A DNA stretch of 64,000 nucleotides. It comes from JAMWDF01 sp964645405 (GTDB lineage: Bacteria > Ratteibacteria > UBA8468 > B48-G9 > DSTR01). The position numbers and the translations under genes were made by a program. The notes below the pieces were generated by a model. That model made no database searches and was not told the DNA's origin. It saw only the letters and a list, made by a program, of their open reading frames with translations. Numbering within the stretch: the first letter of the stretch is position 1; every line of letters starts with the position of its first letter. The DNA is taken from assembly GCA_964645405.1 (NCBI GenBank), contig CAZYCA010000037.1, positions 1 to 64,000 on the forward strand, in the 5' to 3' direction. Below, piece after piece: positions 24,994-34,096 of this stretch.

Positions 24994-25601
24994 AGCAGCT
25001 GGTAAAAATTTTTCTGGTGGTGTGTCTGCTGCCGGTCCTGGCTAAAGCTCAGCCAGCAGGAAGACAGGCGTGGGGAAAACAGTGGAAAGACAGATTAGAA
25101 AATTTGAATCTTACGGAATCGCAGAAAGAACAGTTGAAAACTCTGAGAGAAAGGATGCGTGAAGAAAGCCAGAGTATCCTGAAGAACGATGCTCTCACAC
25201 CTTCTGAAAAGCAAGACAAAATTACTGCCTTAAGAGAATTTTGGCAGGCAGAACTGGCTAAAATACTGACTCCGGAACAGCTGGCTAAATGGAAACAGAT
25301 GCAACCAGGTCCTAAAAATTACCGCCTGCTGGAAAACTGGGAAGAAATCGTCTCCGCACTGGACCTTACAGCCGAACAGAAAGAAAAAATCAAACCCCTG
25401 CTTCAGAAAGGGGCTGAACAGGCGAAAAGTATTCTTCAGGATAATAGCCTGAGCAAGGAAGAGAAGAAAGAAAAGGTTCAATCTCTGTGGAAGGAAACCC
25501 GGGCTGCTTTACGGGAAATCCTGACACAACAGCAGTGGCAAAAACTCCAGGAAAAGAGAAAGGAAGCCATCCAGAGGTACAGGGAAAAAAACAGAGGTTA
25601 G
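24990..25601 (+). CDS. Second periplasmic Spy/CpxP-like (LTxxQ) protein
   Basis: A 203-residue protein with a signal peptide (LVKIFLVVCLLPVLAKA) and four LTxxQ-type repeats in two pairs: LNLTESQKEQLK and LTPEQLAKWKQM, then LDLTAEQKEKIK and LTQQQWQKLQ. It appears to be an internally duplicated Spy-fold protein, about twice the length of the single domain. AGGGAGGGG precedes the ATG. It is the last gene of the ECF module; its stop codon overlaps that of the convergent ApgM-family gene by 4 bases. Confidence 0.78.
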   Translation: MKQLVKIFLVVCLLPVLAKAQPAGRQAWGKQWKDRLENLNLTESQKEQLKTLRERMREESQSILKNDALTPSEKQDKITALREFWQAELAKILTPEQLAKWKQMQPGPKNYRLLENWEEIVSALDLTAEQKEKIKPLLQKGAEQAKSILQDNSLSKEEKKEKVQSLWKETRAALREILTQQQWQKLQEKRKEAIQRYREKNRG

Positions 25602-26803
25602 CGTCTACCTAAAAAGGTACGGATGAATTCTTCTCCGTGCAGTAAACCATAAGAACCACACCGGCAGGATTTTTCATTAAACGCTGTTACCTTATCCGGT
25701 TCAGTTGCTGGCCGAAAGATAAGAAAAGGTACCGCATCTGGCGTGTGACCGCGCACCGCTACCGGGGTGGGATGGTCAGGTAAAACAGCGATACTTACCT
25801 GCTTTCCCTGCACACCGCTAACAACCGGTGCAACAAGTTTACTGTCAAAATCTTCCAGACATTTTATCTTCAGTTCTGCTTTCCCTTCGTGACCGGCTTC
25901 ATCCGGAGCCTCCACATGTACATAAACCAGGTCATACTTTGCCAGAGCATCCAGACAGGCTTTGGCTTTAGCCTGATAGTCTGTATCATACCAGCCGGTA
26001 GCTCCGGCTACCCTGATAACATCAAAACCACAGTAAAGACCAAGCCCTTTCACCAGGTCAACCGCAGCGATAACCGCTCCTTTCAATCCAAAACGACTCT
26101 GGAAACTTTCCATTTCTGGTTTTCTTCCCGGGGACCAGGGCCAGATGGAATTGGCTGGCTCTTTTCCCTGCCTGGTACGTTTCTCATTGATGGGATGACT
26201 GGCAAGAACAGCCCAGGACTTTTGAATAAGCTGCTTCAGAAGCCGGGCAGTGGCTTGCCCTCTGTCTGATGTGGCTTCAGGCATAATATCTTTCACCGCA
26301 CGCCCGACATAATCATGAGGTGGAACACAGGTAACTTCCTCTGACCAGTCTCCTCTCAACAGGAGAATATGCCGGTAACCGAAGCCTGGATAGAAAAAAA
26401 TTTCTTCATTGCCAAAATTCCTGTTTAATGTCTCTATCAACTCTGCTGCCTCTTCCGAGCTGATTCCGCCGGCAGAGTGACTCCTGATACATCCATCCAG
26501 AATACACAGTGTATTACAGCGAAAAACAAGGTCCTGACTTTCCACCTTTATACCCAGGGAAGCTGCCTCCAGAACACCACGACCATGAAAATACTTCCTC
26601 GGGTCATAACCTAAAATGGAAAGATTGGCTTCCGCGGAACCACAGGAAAAACCAGGAGGAATTGTTTCCAGCATCCCACAACGAGCCCTGCTGGCAAGAT
26701 AGTTCAGATGGGGAATTCTTGCCACTTCCAGAGGTGTTTTATCACCCAGTTCTTTAACCGGGTAATCAGCTGCTCCATCCGGAATAAGAATGATGTATTT
26801 CAT
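25598..26803 (-). CDS. ApgM-family protein, probable homoserine kinase (ThrB2 type) or phosphoglycerate mutase
   Basis: A 401-residue member of the alkaline-phosphatase-like ApgM family. The N-terminal IPDGAADYP and later VEAPDEAGHEG, plus a C-terminal DHPTPVAVRGHT, give the two-metal ligands; the nucleophile region reads CGSAEANLSILGYDP. Archaeal homologues are cofactor-independent phosphoglycerate mutases. A bacterial subfamily has been proposed as homoserine kinase because it sits beside threonine synthase in genomes without ThrB. Here the gene follows thrC by 3 bases, so I prefer that role. Glycolytic phosphoglycerate mutase remains possible. Confidence 0.8.
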   Translation of the reverse strand: MKYIILIPDGAADYPVKELGDKTPLEVARIPHLNYLASRARCGMLETIPPGFSCGSAEANLSILGYDPRKYFHGRGVLEAASLGIKVESQDLVFRCNTLCILDGCIRSHSAGGISSEEAAELIETLNRNFGNEEIFFYPGFGYRHILLLRGDWSEEVTCVPPHDYVGRAVKDIMPEATSDRGQATARLLKQLIQKSWAVLASHPINEKRTRQGKEPANSIWPWSPGRKPEMESFQSRFGLKGAVIAAVDLVKGLGLYCGFDVIRVAGATGWYDTDYQAKAKACLDALAKYDLVYVHVEAPDEAGHEGKAELKIKCLEDFDSKLVAPVVSGVQGKQVSIAVLPDHPTPVAVRGHTPDAVPFLIFRPATEPDKVTAFNEKSCRCGSYGLLHGEEFIRTFLGRR

Positions 26804-26806
26804 AAA

Positions 26807-28168
26807 TTATGAAAGGCGTCTGGTAAGGAATTCTACCAGTGATTGATAATCACTGGTAATGGTTTCGTACTCTTCCTTCTTCCATTCCAGGTCAGCAAGA
26901 CTTTCCGGCAAAACCGGCTCCACACCTGAAAGCTCTTTTATCTTCTCAGGAAACTTAGCCGGGTGAGCTGTCTCCAGCACTACTACCGGGCCTGCTACAT
27001 CTGCTTTCCAGGCTGCCCGAAAAGCCACTGCCCCATGCGGTTCCAGCAACAAACCATATTTTTTATAAATGGAGACTATAGTCTGGTCCACTTCCTCCTC
27101 ACTGATGGAGAAAGAAATAAAATCCTGGCGCATGCGCTCCATATCCGGACTTACCTTAAGATACCCCCTTTGAATTATCCGTCCGTTTTCATCTCTCTCA
27201 TCAGTCAGCCAGCCGCCATACCAGTCCACCAGCCGTGCCAGGTTACTGGGATGTCCGACATTCATTGCGTTTGAGGAACACTGCCGCGAAGGAATTACAG
27301 GCTGGTATTGACCACTCTGTAAGAAACGAGGGAATTCGTCGTTTTCGTTTACCGCCACAATAAACTTTCTTACCGGTAACCCCATCAGCCTGGCTAACAC
27401 TCCCCCGCAGAGATTTCCAAAGTTCCCACAGGGCACAGAAAAAACAATACCGTCTCCAGCCAGCCGCGACCAGGCATAGCAGTAATAAACAGCCTGGGGT
27501 AAAAGCCGGCCGAAATTGATGGAATTTGCTGATGTCAGATTCAGCCAGGATAAATTCTTGTCATTAAAGGCCTGTTTCACTAAAGCCTGGCAATCATCAA
27601 ATTTTCCCTTCACCGCCACTGCGATAATATTATTGCCAGGGGTAGTCATCTGTAACCTCTGTCTTCTGGTCACCTCCCTTTCAGGGAAAAGTATCACTAC
27701 TCTGATACCCTCCAGTCCAAGGAAGGCACTGGCTACAGCTCCCCCGGTATCCCCGGATGTAGCCACCAGAACTGTTAGCTGTTTCTTTTCCTTCCTGGCA
27801 AAGTACTCCATCAGTCTGGCCATCATCCTGGCAGCAAAATCCTTGAAAGAAGCTGTTGGTCCACGGTCCAGCCTCATGAGGTAAAATCCTTCTTCCACTT
27901 TTTCCAGAGGTATCTCAAAATTATAAACCCTGGCAGCAATGCTTCTTAAGACATCCTTTTCTATTTCTTTGATAAATTTTTCCAGGACGACTGTCGCTAT
28001 TTCCGGGTAAGAAGCTTGCAAAAAAGATGTCAGTTCTTCTCTGGTAAACCTGGGGATTTCTACCGGCACATAAAGTCCATAGTCTGGAGCCTGACCTGCC
28101 AGTAAAGCTTCCTGAAAAGTAACCAGAGGCGCCCTGCGGTTTGTACTACGAAAAAAAATTTTGCCCAT
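26807..28168 (-). CDS. thrC: Threonine synthase
   Basis: A 453-residue pyridoxal-phosphate enzyme. The PLP lysine is in GPTASFKDFAARMM, and the phosphate-binding loop is SGDTGGAVASAFLG. The N-terminal MGKIFFRSTNRRAP is the long bacterial-type start. It converts O-phosphohomoserine to threonine. I choose the ATG after ATAGGAAA; a TTG 18 bases upstream would overlap the preceding gene. Upstream, 7 bases away, is a sugar-phosphate isomerase; downstream, 3 bases away, the probable homoserine kinase. Confidence 0.94.
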   Translation of the reverse strand: MGKIFFRSTNRRAPLVTFQEALLAGQAPDYGLYVPVEIPRFTREELTSFLQASYPEIATVVLEKFIKEIEKDVLRSIAARVYNFEIPLEKVEEGFYLMRLDRGPTASFKDFAARMMARLMEYFARKEKKQLTVLVATSGDTGGAVASAFLGLEGIRVVILFPEREVTRRQRLQMTTPGNNIIAVAVKGKFDDCQALVKQAFNDKNLSWLNLTSANSINFGRLLPQAVYYCYAWSRLAGDGIVFSVPCGNFGNLCGGVLARLMGLPVRKFIVAVNENDEFPRFLQSGQYQPVIPSRQCSSNAMNVGHPSNLARLVDWYGGWLTDERDENGRIIQRGYLKVSPDMERMRQDFISFSISEEEVDQTIVSIYKKYGLLLEPHGAVAFRAAWKADVAGPVVVLETAHPAKFPEKIKELSGVEPVLPESLADLEWKKEEYETITSDYQSLVEFLTRRLS

Positions 28169-28175
28169 AACTTTC

Positions 28176-28994
28176 CTATCTGCCAATCTTTTCCAGCACC
28201 TTCTTTAAAACAGCAATGTCCTGTCTCAGTTTAGATTCCGAATCACGTTTATCCAGAGCTTCCAGGGAGAGGAACCCTTTGTAACCTGCTTCCTTGAGGG
28301 CACGCAGGGTTACTTCCCAGTCAATATCTCCCTCGTCTAACTTCCCAAAAACAAGGCTGTATCTGCGACCAGCAGGAATGCTGCCACCTTCTTCTACCGG
28401 CCGGGCTGCTTTCACATGTACATGTGCCAGGTACTCACCCAGGACACTGACTGCATACTCTGGACGGGTATACCCTTCATAAAGAGAGTTTCCGGGGTCA
28501 TAAATCACCCCCACGCAGTCAGAGGGCAAGCCTTCCACTGCCTGCCGGCAGGCATCAGGTGTACAGCAGACAGCATAGTGATGTTGTTCAATAACAAACT
28601 GGACACTGTATTGTTTCGCCAGACCTACAACATTGTCTCCCAGCCAGCAGTTTAATCTTTTCAGAAGTTCCTGGACACAGGCGCCGGGCTGGTACGCGAA
28701 ACTGTGGCAACGTATCTTTTTTGCTCCAATTATTCTGGCAGCAAGGAAAAAAGGTTCTAACTCTGCCTTTGTTTCCACACATCCAAAATATGGCGCCAGA
28801 CCTGCAGCTTCCAACCCGTAATCTTTCATCAATTCCGCTATTCTACTGGCAGAATCTTTCAGGTTATTGCGGTCAACATGACCTTTTTCCTTACACCACC
28901 ATTCTACACCTTCACATCCGTATTTTCTGGCTAACTCCAGTACTTCTTGCGGGGTCTTATCTGCTGTGGAAAGAGAATAAAGACTGATTTTCAT
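28176..28994 (-). CDS. Sugar phosphate isomerase/epimerase (AP endonuclease 2-like TIM barrel)
   Basis: A 272-residue xylose-isomerase-like TIM barrel. Metal-site blocks include VIEQHHY, GVIYDPGNSLYEG (Asp), HVHVKAARPV (His) and FLSLEALD (Glu). Members include IolE/IolI-like and hydroxypyruvate-isomerase-like enzymes; the reaction cannot be assigned. Its ATG overlaps the stop of the CstA gene by 4 bases (ATGA), and threonine synthase follows after 7 bases, a mixed operon. Confidence 0.87.
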   Translation of the reverse strand: MKISLYSLSTADKTPQEVLELARKYGCEGVEWWCKEKGHVDRNNLKDSASRIAELMKDYGLEAAGLAPYFGCVETKAELEPFFLAARIIGAKKIRCHSFAYQPGACVQELLKRLNCWLGDNVVGLAKQYSVQFVIEQHHYAVCCTPDACRQAVEGLPSDCVGVIYDPGNSLYEGYTRPEYAVSVLGEYLAHVHVKAARPVEEGGSIPAGRRYSLVFGKLDEGDIDWEVTLRALKEAGYKGFLSLEALDKRDSESKLRQDIAVLKKVLEKIGR

Positions 28995-30634
28995 TTGTTC
29001 TCCTTTTCCTTTCTCCGTGTAATTATCAGGCGCACTGCTTCCATCAGCACAAACAGAGAAAGCAGAACCAGCCCGAGAGAAACATTCCCGAGAAAATAAT
29101 TTTTCTTCTGGTAAAACTGGCCTGCCTGCCAGAGTAAAGCCCAGATGGTGGTGATAAACATCAAAATAGAGGGCACAAGAACGGCCGCAGAGTTTCTATT
29201 AGATAGCAGAAGATAACAGCCACAAACCAGAAGCACAATGGCAGCCACCAGCTGGTTGGAAGCACCAAAAACAGGCCAGAGTTTCTGCCAGTTGCCAAAA
29301 GCAAGGTAGCCGGTGCAAACCAGAACCAGGAAGGTGGAAAAGTATCTGTTCCGCAGCAGCCTGATTCCACAGCCGTAACCAAAAAGTTCTTGTGTAATAT
29401 ACCGGGCAATCCTGGTGGCTGTATCCAGAGTGGTGAGAACAAATCCGTTAATCATAACAATAGCCAGAAAAGTCCCGGCCTGGCTACCTATCACCCGGGC
29501 AACTATCTGGCCATATCCCAGTCCAAAAGTCCTGATAGGCTCTCCGTTTTTCATTAATTCTGGATAATTCAGACTGGAACCAGGAGTATCCCAGCTAAGA
29601 CCTGCTGCCACGCATACCAGAGCCAGAAATGCTAAAGCGCCCTCGGTTAACATTCCACCATAGGCTATTTTTTTTGCCTCTTTTTCGTTTGCCAGCTGTT
29701 TGGAAGTAGTACCGGAAGAGACAAGAGAATGAAAACCACTGATTGCCCCGCAGGCAATAATCACCAGCAACATTGGCCAGAGATTCCCCTGAGAAGAATG
29801 GAAACTCAGATAAAAAGGAGATTGAAAAACCGGCCGCAGGGTTAAAATTCCAAGATAGCCAACAGCCATTCCTGCAAAAAGAACGAAGGAGGAAAGATAA
29901 TCCCTCGGCTGTAACAGGAATTGGACTGGCAGAACCGACGCTACCCCGGCATAAACAAGTAAGATAATAGTCCAGATGGTAACAGCATGCTGAGCAGGAA
30001 TTTTTATCGGTAGATGATACCCAAGGATAAAAACAATAACCATCAGAATCAAACTCAACAAGGTGGTCACTCTCTGACTTAACCCGGCTCTGTAAACCAG
30101 CAGTCCAAAGAAAACAGCAATAAAAATAAGAGAAAAGGTAGGCACCACAATCTGTGGTTCAGAAATTAAAGTTTTGGCGGTGATGGCTGCAAACACTGCT
30201 ACCACAAGAACCAGGGTAATCCACAAAAAAAGAGAAAAAACTATCTGCGCGCGCCTGCCGAGAACACTGGCGGTCACATCTCCTACCGAAGTACCCTGGT
30301 GCCGCAGACTTACCATTAAAGAGGAAAAATCATGAACCCCACCGAGAAAAACACAACCTAAAACAATCCAGGCTAAAGCCGGACCCCATCCCCAGAAAAC
30401 GCCAGCAATAACTGGACCAAGAATTGGACCGGCACCGGCAATGGAAGCAAAATGGTGGCCAAAAAGGATTGTCCAGTTTTTGGCTGGCACATAATCAACT
30501 CCATCAGTTTTTTCCACTGCAGGTGTTTTTTTTTGCGAATCAACCTGCCACAGACGCTCCAGTAAGCGGCCATAAAAATGGTAAGCCAGGAAAAAACTTC
30601 CCAGAACCAGACCGGTTACGGAAAGTACACTCAT
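28991..30634 (-). CDS. cstA: CstA family carbon starvation / peptide or pyruvate transporter
   Basis: A 547-residue inner-membrane protein with about 14-16 hydrophobic helices. CstA signatures include DGVDYVPAKNWTILFGHHFASIAGAGPILGP-type N-terminal residues (37-67), FLGGVHDFSSLMVSLRHQG and GFHSLVSSGTTSKQL. E. coli CstA/YjiY proteins import peptides or pyruvate. This copy is shorter than the E. coli protein (about 700 residues), as in many clostridia. GGGGAAG precedes ATG. It leads an operon with the isomerase, thrC and the ApgM-family gene. Confidence 0.93.
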   Translation of the reverse strand: MSVLSVTGLVLGSFFLAYHFYGRLLERLWQVDSQKKTPAVEKTDGVDYVPAKNWTILFGHHFASIAGAGPILGPVIAGVFWGWGPALAWIVLGCVFLGGVHDFSSLMVSLRHQGTSVGDVTASVLGRRAQIVFSLFLWITLVLVVAVFAAITAKTLISEPQIVVPTFSLIFIAVFFGLLVYRAGLSQRVTTLLSLILMVIVFILGYHLPIKIPAQHAVTIWTIILLVYAGVASVLPVQFLLQPRDYLSSFVLFAGMAVGYLGILTLRPVFQSPFYLSFHSSQGNLWPMLLVIIACGAISGFHSLVSSGTTSKQLANEKEAKKIAYGGMLTEGALAFLALVCVAAGLSWDTPGSSLNYPELMKNGEPIRTFGLGYGQIVARVIGSQAGTFLAIVMINGFVLTTLDTATRIARYITQELFGYGCGIRLLRNRYFSTFLVLVCTGYLAFGNWQKLWPVFGASNQLVAAIVLLVCGCYLLLSNRNSAAVLVPSILMFITTIWALLWQAGQFYQKKNYFLGNVSLGLVLLSLFVLMEAVRLIITRRKEKENK

Positions 30635-30643
30635 TTCTTCCCC

Positions 30644-31024
30644 TCAGTAAAGTGGACGATACTTTTCCGAGCGGCAGCGAAACTTTCTTACGGGATACCT
30701 TTTTTGCAACAGTCTCAGTTTACTTTTAACCGCCTGAGTGATATCAACACAGTATAAATCAGCAAAGTTGAGAAGCAGGATAAACAAATCAGCTATCTCC
30801 CGGGTAACCGCTTTCTTACTTTTCCCCTGACGCAGGTACTGGCGTGTCTGGTCCGGAGACTTCCACAAAAAATGCTCTAAAAGTTCCGCGGCTTCAATAG
30901 CTATAGCTTCACCCAGGTCCTTGGGACTATGAAACATCTCCCAGTCTCTTGCCTTCACAAAACTGGCAATTTCCCTCTTCAGATTCTCCACAGTTGTCCG
31001 GGAATCATCAGGAGAGGCTTTCAT
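30644..31024 (-). CDS. MazG-like nucleotide pyrophosphohydrolase (dCTPase type)
   Basis: A 126-residue all-alpha NTP pyrophosphohydrolase. The pattern RDWEMFHSPKDLGEAIAIEAAELLEHFLW holds the metal-binding ExxE pair, and REIADLFILLLNFADL the second ExxD motif. It closely follows the RS21-C6/DCTPP1 layout, which hydrolyses dCTP and modified nucleotides to monophosphates as house-cleaning. A promoter places +1 at or next to the ATG. The CstA gene follows after 9 bases. Confidence 0.88.
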   Translation of the reverse strand: MKASPDDSRTTVENLKREIASFVKARDWEMFHSPKDLGEAIAIEAAELLEHFLWKSPDQTRQYLRQGKSKKAVTREIADLFILLLNFADLYCVDITQAVKSKLRLLQKRYPVRKFRCRSEKYRPLY

Positions 31025-31031
31025 AGCCAGA

Positions 31032-31060
31032 ATTATAGCAAAACTTTAGCCAGCAACCAA
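31032..31060 (-). promoter_or_regulatory. Promoter of the MazG-like gene, leaderless
   Basis: On the minus strand TTGGTT (31055-31060), a 17-base spacer and extended TG-C-TATAAT (TATAAT at 31032-31037). Seven bases separate it from the ATG at 31024, so the mRNA should start at or one base before the start codon. There is no ribosome site. Confidence 0.65.
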
Positions 31061-31065
31061 GTTTT

Positions 31066-33075
31066 TCACTTCTTACTTTCCCGGTAGCTTCTAAAACGAA
31101 TGCCGGTTAAACCTTTAGCCTTGATTAGCCCGGGTAAATGTTTTTCCGGAACGGACTTCATTGCTATATCCCACGGGTCAATAAGAAGAAGTTTCTCCTC
31201 AAGGTAGTGGTAACAATCAGGCAAGTCCAGGTAAAGGAGAACCTTCCTCAAAAAGCTGGCACTCGGCCAACCAACTACCTGGCTCTGCGTCCAGGAAAGG
31301 AAATCAAGCGGTGCGTTAATCAGAGTCAGCTTTTCCACCGCAGGATGCAACAGACTGGCAAAGACAGCCAGAATACTACCCTGACCACGACCGGAAAGCA
31401 TTATCTGTCTGGCACCAAGAAAGGCAAAAAGGTCCAGCGTACGCAAAACATCATATACCCTCCGGCCAAGGTAGCTTTCACCCAGAAGCAGACCATAGCC
31501 GTGACACATATAATCCATTCCATACGGATGGAAGACATCTTCCCAGCTATCAGGCATTAATTCTCCTAATCCGCGCACATCAAGAAGGTAAAGTGGACGA
31601 AGAGATTTCAGGTATCTGGAGTAAATTCTATGCTTCAATTCTTCTGCTGCCCCAAAGTGGGGAAGATGCAGATAAATTTTCTCCTCTACATCCAGAGTAA
31701 CAGCTTTCTCCGGGGCAACTGTGGCTTTGTAAAGAATTGCTCTCACATTTCTTTCTGTTTCCACAGCATACCTGGAAACCAGATTTTTCCCTATCTTTTG
31801 TGGCCTCAGGTTGCGGTAATGAGCAGCTCCCTTTTCCTCAGGCAGGCACAAAAGTCCCCTCAGCACAGAAAGCATCTCTTCCCTGGAGAGGGATTTCCGG
31901 CAGGCAGCAATCTTTTCTGCTTTTTCTCTGATGAGTTCTGTAATCGGCCTGGAACCCATCAGATTTACCTGACCGGCTGCTGTAGCCCATAACTTCTCTG
32001 GCTTGCGCACCTGTATTCTTGCTTTTCCCGGCTCTGGCAATCCAGCGTGACGGGCAAAGAAAGAAACCATAGCCTGCTGATTCTCCGGATAGTAACCGTG
32101 AGGATGGTTACCGATAAAAAGCTTTACTTTTTCTCCTGCCTCATAAATTTCGTAAAATCTTTTTATCTCGGCAAAGGTTTCAGCCAGACCGCGACGGTCA
32201 AAATAGTCATATTTTTGCCCCAGTAATAACACCGGATGAGGCGCTCTGGCAAGGAAAAAATCTGCCATCTCCAGACCAGAACCGATAACACCTGGAGGAT
32301 ATTGCTCTGCATCAGCAGGCAGTTCATTCTCCAGATTAGCAAGAAAGGTAGTAACAAAACAACTTGGTGCCGCCATCTTGAACCTTTCCTCCAGAGGCCA
32401 TAACCAGGTTGTCATCGTCCCGCCACCAGAGTTTCCGGTGATACCCAGCCGGGAAGAATCCACCTCCGGACGGCTTACCAGGTAATCCAGAGCTCTGATA
32501 CCATCCCACGCTCGCCAGGCACCAAAAAACTCACCTATCAGTTCCAGTTGCTTACCCATCATATTATGGCCAAAGCATAAACCAGTACGGGTAGGTTCCT
32601 TTTCTGGCAGAGAAAGATATTGATTTCTTTCTCCCTGGTGCCAGGGGTCATAAATCAGAACCGCAAATCCTGCCTGAACCAGACGCTGGCAGAACTGCTG
32701 GTAACGTGGTTCAGCTTTCCCGTCCTTAGAATGGCCGCAGCAACCAAGAATCCCTGGTACCGGTTCCTTAATCTTTGCGGGAAGATATAAATTGGCACTC
32801 ACCAGACACCCTGGCCTGCTTTCCAAAAGAATTTTTTCTACAGTATAGTCTCTGGCTTTAAGCACTCCGGTAACCCTGGCATTCAAGTCTGTTTTCTCAG
32901 GCCAGGGCTGAAACGCTTCCCGGATAATGCGGCTAACATGCTGCCGGTATTGCTCTGCTTCTTCTCGGCTACGGATGGTTCTTAATCGTTCTGCTCTTTT
33001 CTGCCTGATTTCCTTAACTTTCTCCACATAATAATCCAGAACCATATGCCCGTAACCCTTTCTTAAAATGCCCAT
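31066..33075 (-). CDS. Tandem alpha/beta hydrolase (acetyl-xylan-esterase-like)
   Basis: A 669-residue protein with two alpha/beta-hydrolase units. The first (about 80-350) is complete: the nucleophile elbow is GNSGGG with Ser216, the acid lies in GQKYDYFD, and the base in GNHPHGYYP. The second (about 430-660) keeps the fold, including PLYLLDVRGLGE, but its elbow reads GRGQG (562-566), with Gln where Ser is needed, so it is probably inactive. No signal peptide is seen. It resembles the AXE1-type esterases found near glycan genes. The start is the ATG after GGGGG; a GTG-like start 21 bases upstream has no site. Confidence 0.82.
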   Translation of the reverse strand: MGILRKGYGHMVLDYYVEKVKEIRQKRAERLRTIRSREEAEQYRQHVSRIIREAFQPWPEKTDLNARVTGVLKARDYTVEKILLESRPGCLVSANLYLPAKIKEPVPGILGCCGHSKDGKAEPRYQQFCQRLVQAGFAVLIYDPWHQGERNQYLSLPEKEPTRTGLCFGHNMMGKQLELIGEFFGAWRAWDGIRALDYLVSRPEVDSSRLGITGNSGGGTMTTWLWPLEERFKMAAPSCFVTTFLANLENELPADAEQYPPGVIGSGLEMADFFLARAPHPVLLLGQKYDYFDRRGLAETFAEIKRFYEIYEAGEKVKLFIGNHPHGYYPENQQAMVSFFARHAGLPEPGKARIQVRKPEKLWATAAGQVNLMGSRPITELIREKAEKIAACRKSLSREEMLSVLRGLLCLPEEKGAAHYRNLRPQKIGKNLVSRYAVETERNVRAILYKATVAPEKAVTLDVEEKIYLHLPHFGAAEELKHRIYSRYLKSLRPLYLLDVRGLGELMPDSWEDVFHPYGMDYMCHGYGLLLGESYLGRRVYDVLRTLDLFAFLGARQIMLSGRGQGSILAVFASLLHPAVEKLTLINAPLDFLSWTQSQVVGWPSASFLRKVLLYLDLPDCYHYLEEKLLLIDPWDIAMKSVPEKHLPGLIKAKGLTGIRFRSYRESKK

Positions 33076-33121
33076 TTTTTCCCCCTGTCCTGTCAAGGAT
33101 TCTGGTTTCTCTCTTTTTCTA

Positions 33122-33130
33122 TGTTATAAT
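33122..33130 (+). promoter_or_regulatory. Extended -10 promoter of the AEC transporter gene
   Basis: TG-T-TATAAT (TATAAT at 33125-33130) lies 9 bases before ATG at 33140, which gives a leader of at most about 3 bases. No ribosome site is present. Confidence 0.55.
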
Positions 33131-33139
33131 CATCTGCCA

Positions 33140-34096
33140 ATGTTTCTCCGACTTTTCCTGCGTATTCTGAGCATTTTTTTGATGATTTCTGCTGGTGCCC
33201 TGGCCAGAAGGCTCAATTTTACCACTCCTGAGACTTCACAGCGGCTGGCCAGACTTACAGTCTGCTTTTTTTATCCTGCCTTAATTTTCTCCGCTATTTT
33301 TACCAGCTATACCTGGCCGCAGTTAGTGGCCAACTGGGTTTTACCGGCTGGCGCACTGATGATTATGACAGCTGGCTATATCATAGGCCTTCTTTTCTCT
33401 TCTCTCCTCACCTTTGAAAACCAGAGACAGAAAAACAGTTTTCGTTTCCAGTGTACCATTAACAATTATTCTTTTCTACCATTACCAGTAGCTGTGATGC
33501 TCTGGGGCAAGCACGGTATGGCACAGTTACTTTTTTCTACCCTTGGTTCTGAGATAGCTGTCTGGACGTTAGGAATTCTTGCTCTCACCGGTAACCGTTT
33601 CCGGAGGGAGAATATACGCTTACTCTTTAACCCCCCTTTAGTAGCACTTCTTTCAGCAGTACTGGCAGTAGCAGTTAAAAATATTCCTTTTCTCCAGCCA
33701 CTGGGCGAAGATAATTTTTTTCGCCAGGCAGGAAATTCTCTCCTGACTGTGCTACAAATGTTTGGCCAGGCTACTGTTCCACTTTCCATGTTTGTTGCCG
33801 GTAGCCGCATGGCTGACTTAAAATCAGGACACCTTTACACCGGAACTCAACTTTATGTCATTATCCTGAGACTTGTTGCCATACCAGCTATCAGTATCGC
33901 CTTGCTGTTATATTTTCCGATAGATTCTGCCACCCGCCTGACACTGGTGCTTCTGGCCACCATGCCTTCAGCTATCGCCAGTGTGGCTTTGAGTGAAATC
34001 TTTGAAGCAGATGCTCAGTTTGCCGCTTCCAGTGTTTTGCTGACACATCTTTTTTCTCTGCTTACCATACCAGGATGGCTGGCTTTTCTTATCTGA
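33140..34096 (+). CDS. AEC (auxin efflux carrier) family transporter
   Basis: A 318-residue inner-membrane permease with ten hydrophobic helices in two halves. Typical family points are GALARRLNF in the first loop, NNYSFLPLPVAVMLWG after helix 4 and SMFVAGSRMA in the second half. The family exports or imports organic acids and similar anions. I choose the ATG at 33140 because an upstream in-frame ATG would lie inside the promoter and adds a non-conserved leader. The 3' end overlaps the convergent PPC-domain gene by 8 bases. Confidence 0.87.
   Translation: MFLRLFLRILSIFLMISAGALARRLNFTTPETSQRLARLTVCFFYPALIFSAIFTSYTWPQLVANWVLPAGALMIMTAGYIIGLLFSSLLTFENQRQKNSFRFQCTINNYSFLPLPVAVMLWGKHGMAQLLFSTLGSEIAVWTLGILALTGNRFRRENIRLLFNPPLVALLSAVLAVAVKNIPFLQPLGEDNFFRQAGNSLLTVLQMFGQATVPLSMFVAGSRMADLKSGHLYTGTQLYVIILRLVAIPAISIALLLYFPIDSATRLTLVLLATMPSAIASVALSEIFEADAQFAASSVLLTHLFSLLTIPGWLAFLI

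Noticed and set aside
30644..31024. MazG-like gene as part of a toxin-antitoxin system
   Set aside because: The sequence is a dCTPase-type house-cleaning enzyme and no toxin partner is adjacent.
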